In this document: positions 7,458 to 8,638 of the stretch, in pieces
How positions within the stretch are numbered: position 1 is the first letter of the stretch
Layout of the letters: every line of letters begins with the position of its first letter
Origin: Sphaerochaetaceae bacterium
GTDB lineage: Bacteria; Spirochaetota; Spirochaetia; Sphaerochaetales; Sphaerochaetaceae
Reading direction: 5' to 3'
Length of the DNA stretch: 8,638 nucleotides
Assembly (NCBI GenBank): GCA_024405065.1
Contig: JAKSPF010000048.1
Location: 1 to 8,638 of the forward strand
Made by a program: the position numbers and the translations under genes
The notes under the pieces: generated by a model
What the model was told of the DNA's origin: nothing
The model's database searches: none
What the model saw: the letters and a program-made list of their open reading frames with translations, nothing else

Positions 7458-7482
7458 TATTTCAACCGGTTCGTCAGAAAAC

Positions 7483-7489
7483 GGGGTGG
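7483..7489 (+). promoter_or_regulatory. Ribosome binding site supporting a TTG start at 7494
   Basis: GGGGTGG lies 4 nt upstream of TTG 7494. No ATG, GTG or other TTG occurs in this frame between the barrel gene's stop and 7494, and the conserved DPNVHFRD motif begins just two codons later, so the TTG start is well supported. Confidence 0.65.
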
Positions 7490-7493
7490 TATT

Positions 7494-8510
7494 TTGATTG
7501 ATCCTAATGTTCATTTCAGGGACTGGGAACAGTCCGATAAAGAGACAGTTGCGCATGGACTTATGACGGCGACGGTGGCGGGGTTCACCCATGTTTTTGA
7601 TATGCCTGACTGCAGTCCTGCTCTTACGGATTATGATACTCTTCTAAAAAGGCTGGAACTCACGAACAAGCCCGGCTATCACATCTATGCCGGATTGACG
7701 GCAAATCCTGTACAGATTGAAGATGTTCTGTTTACTTGTATGCATCACTATCCCCGCATAGCGGCTGTGAGTCTTTTTACCGGACCGACTATCGGCAATA
7801 TGGGAGTTACTGAAAAGGAAGATCAGCTGAAGGTTTTCAAAACCCTTGCACGTTTCAGGTATAAGGGGGTTGTTGCCGTTCACTGTGAGAAGGAGAGCCT
7901 TTTGAAACCCGAACTTTATGTTCCGGGGAAATTTGAAACTCACAGTCTTGCTCATCCGCCCGAGTCTGAATATGAATCCGTAAATGATATTTTAACAGTG
8001 GCATTGGAAGCAAAATTCAAAGGACTTGTTCACATTGCCCATGCATCATGTGCTCAGACTGTAGCGTATGTGCGGGAGTTCCGGCGTGAAGGACTTAGAG
8101 TTTCAATGGGGGTGACTCCTCAACATGCTTTGCTCAACACTGAAGATGCGCGTAATCACGACAGATATCTTAAAATGAATCCTCCCTTGCGTGATGAAGC
8201 GAACAGGGAAGCAATATTCAAGTCTCTTCTTGACGGCTGTGCTACTTGGGTTGAATCGGATCACTCACCGCATACCTTGCAGGATAAGGAAGACGGTGCA
8301 AACGGTATTCCGGGTTTTGCGGGAATGCTTGTTCTGATAGAAGCCTTGCGCAAGGCAAAGTGTTCTGAAGCACATATTGAGGAACTTTTCTGTTACAATG
8401 CAGCCCGGGCATTCGGGATAGAAGTCACCGACAGGGATCTGTATATTCCGGAGGATTACGAGGAAACGATTGAGGAACTCCGGTCTGAATATCCTTTTCA
8501 CGTCTGGTAA
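7494..8510 (+). CDS. pyrC: Dihydroorotase-like amidohydrolase with altered active site
   Basis: This 338-residue cytoplasmic protein has the amidohydrolase (TIM-barrel) layout of dihydroorotase, which interconverts carbamoyl-aspartate and dihydroorotate in pyrimidine synthesis. It begins at the first barrel strand, IDPNVHFRD (2-10), so the N-terminal part of the small beta-sandwich domain found in class I enzymes is absent. Visible family features are His7 and Arg9, His130 (VAVHCEKE), His183 (VHIAHASC), KMNPPLR, the catalytic-base motif SDHSPH with Asp256, and GIPGFAGML. Three key positions appear replaced: the first His of HxH is Asn5, the bridging carboxylated Lys (GxKLF in relatives) is Ser93 (AVSLFTG), and Asn of MPN is Asp39 (MPDCSP). 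Family membership is clear, but dihydroorotase activity is uncertain: it may be a one-metal variant, an enzyme with another cyclic amide substrate, or a non-catalytic partner. It lies 36 nt after the barrel gene and is the last gene of the + strand run. No other pyrimidine gene is in the window. Confidence 0.8.
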   Translation: MIDPNVHFRDWEQSDKETVAHGLMTATVAGFTHVFDMPDCSPALTDYDTLLKRLELTNKPGYHIYAGLTANPVQIEDVLFTCMHHYPRIAAVSLFTGPTIGNMGVTEKEDQLKVFKTLARFRYKGVVAVHCEKESLLKPELYVPGKFETHSLAHPPESEYESVNDILTVALEAKFKGLVHIAHASCAQTVAYVREFRREGLRVSMGVTPQHALLNTEDARNHDRYLKMNPPLRDEANREAIFKSLLDGCATWVESDHSPHTLQDKEDGANGIPGFAGMLVLIEALRKAKCSEAHIEELFCYNAARAFGIEVTDRDLYIPEDYEETIEELRSEYPFHVW

Positions 8511-8549
8511 ATCAAAATCTTATTTTCTATCGGCTCTTGGTTTTAAAGT

Positions 8550-8638
8550 TTAAGAGTTTCCCGAAGGCGGAGAAAGAGCAAAAGAAATGACAGCATCTAC
8601 TGCCTGCTGTTCGGCAAGCGGGTCAATGTCATAGAACA
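8550..8638 (-). CDS. C-terminal end of an unidentified minus-strand gene (5' partial)
   Basis: On the minus strand an open frame enters at the window edge and ends at TAA (8552-8550). It encodes the last 28 residues, including DIDPLAEQQAVDAVISFA and ending SPPSGNS. The composition looks like genuine protein with an amphipathic helix, and the other frames here are broken or very short. The family is not recognisable from this fragment. It would converge on the dihydroorotase-like gene, leaving 39 nt between the two stops. Confidence 0.45.
   Translation of the reverse strand, partial: FYDIDPLAEQQAVDAVISFALSPPSGNS

Noticed and set aside
7464..7471. AACCGGTT palindrome between the barrel and dihydroorotase-like genes
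   Set aside because: Eight bases only, with no extension or second copy in the gap; expected by chance.
8534..8556. Possible terminator hairpin CTCTTGG/TTAAGAG between the convergent genes
   Set aside because: Only five Watson-Crick pairs plus two G-U pairs around a 9-nt loop, with just three T residues after it on the + strand and none on the other strand. Too weak to call.
8587..8634. Short + strand ORF of 15 codons at the right edge
   Set aside because: No ribosome binding site, and it overlaps a more protein-like minus-strand frame.

Overview
This 8.6 kb window looks like part of the chromosome of an anaerobic, diderm bacterium. Two proteins look like outer-membrane beta-barrels, so the cell should have an outer membrane. 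An NfnAB-type flavin-bifurcating transhydrogenase points to ferredoxin-based anaerobic metabolism. Moderate GC content and the gene mix would suit a host-associated spirochaete such as Treponema. That placement is a general impression, not a marker-based one.

Layout: all complete genes are on the + strand. The left edge (1-1233) holds the C-terminal part of a patatin-like phospholipase fused to an outer-membrane barrel. After a 104-nt gap with a candidate promoter comes a tightly packed run: an NSS/SNF-family sodium-dependent (amino acid) transporter (1338-2678), an RluA-family pseudouridine synthase with a cysteine-containing N-terminal extension (2691-3926), nfnA (3979-4830) and nfnB (4830-6245, overlapping nfnA by one base), a POTRA-less Omp85-like barrel protein (6291-7457) and a dihydroorotase-like amidohydrolase (7494-8510). 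At the right edge the last codons of an unidentified minus-strand gene (8550-8638) converge on this run.

How the genes relate: spacings of -1 to 52 nt suggest an operon or two overlapping ones, with a possible internal promoter before the barrel gene. The functions are mixed: uptake, RNA modification, redox balancing, envelope and pyrimidine-like chemistry. Only NfnA and NfnB clearly form one complex. No mobile element, CRISPR array, RNA gene or defence system was seen, and no gene-free stretch exceeds about 130 nt.

The strongest oddity is the dihydroorotase-like protein. It appears to lack the first His of the HxH metal motif (Asn5), the bridging carboxylated Lys (Ser93) and the substrate-binding Asn of the MPN motif (Asp39), yet keeps its other hallmarks. 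The extended pseudouridine synthase and the co-occurrence of two unusual barrel architectures are the next most interesting points.
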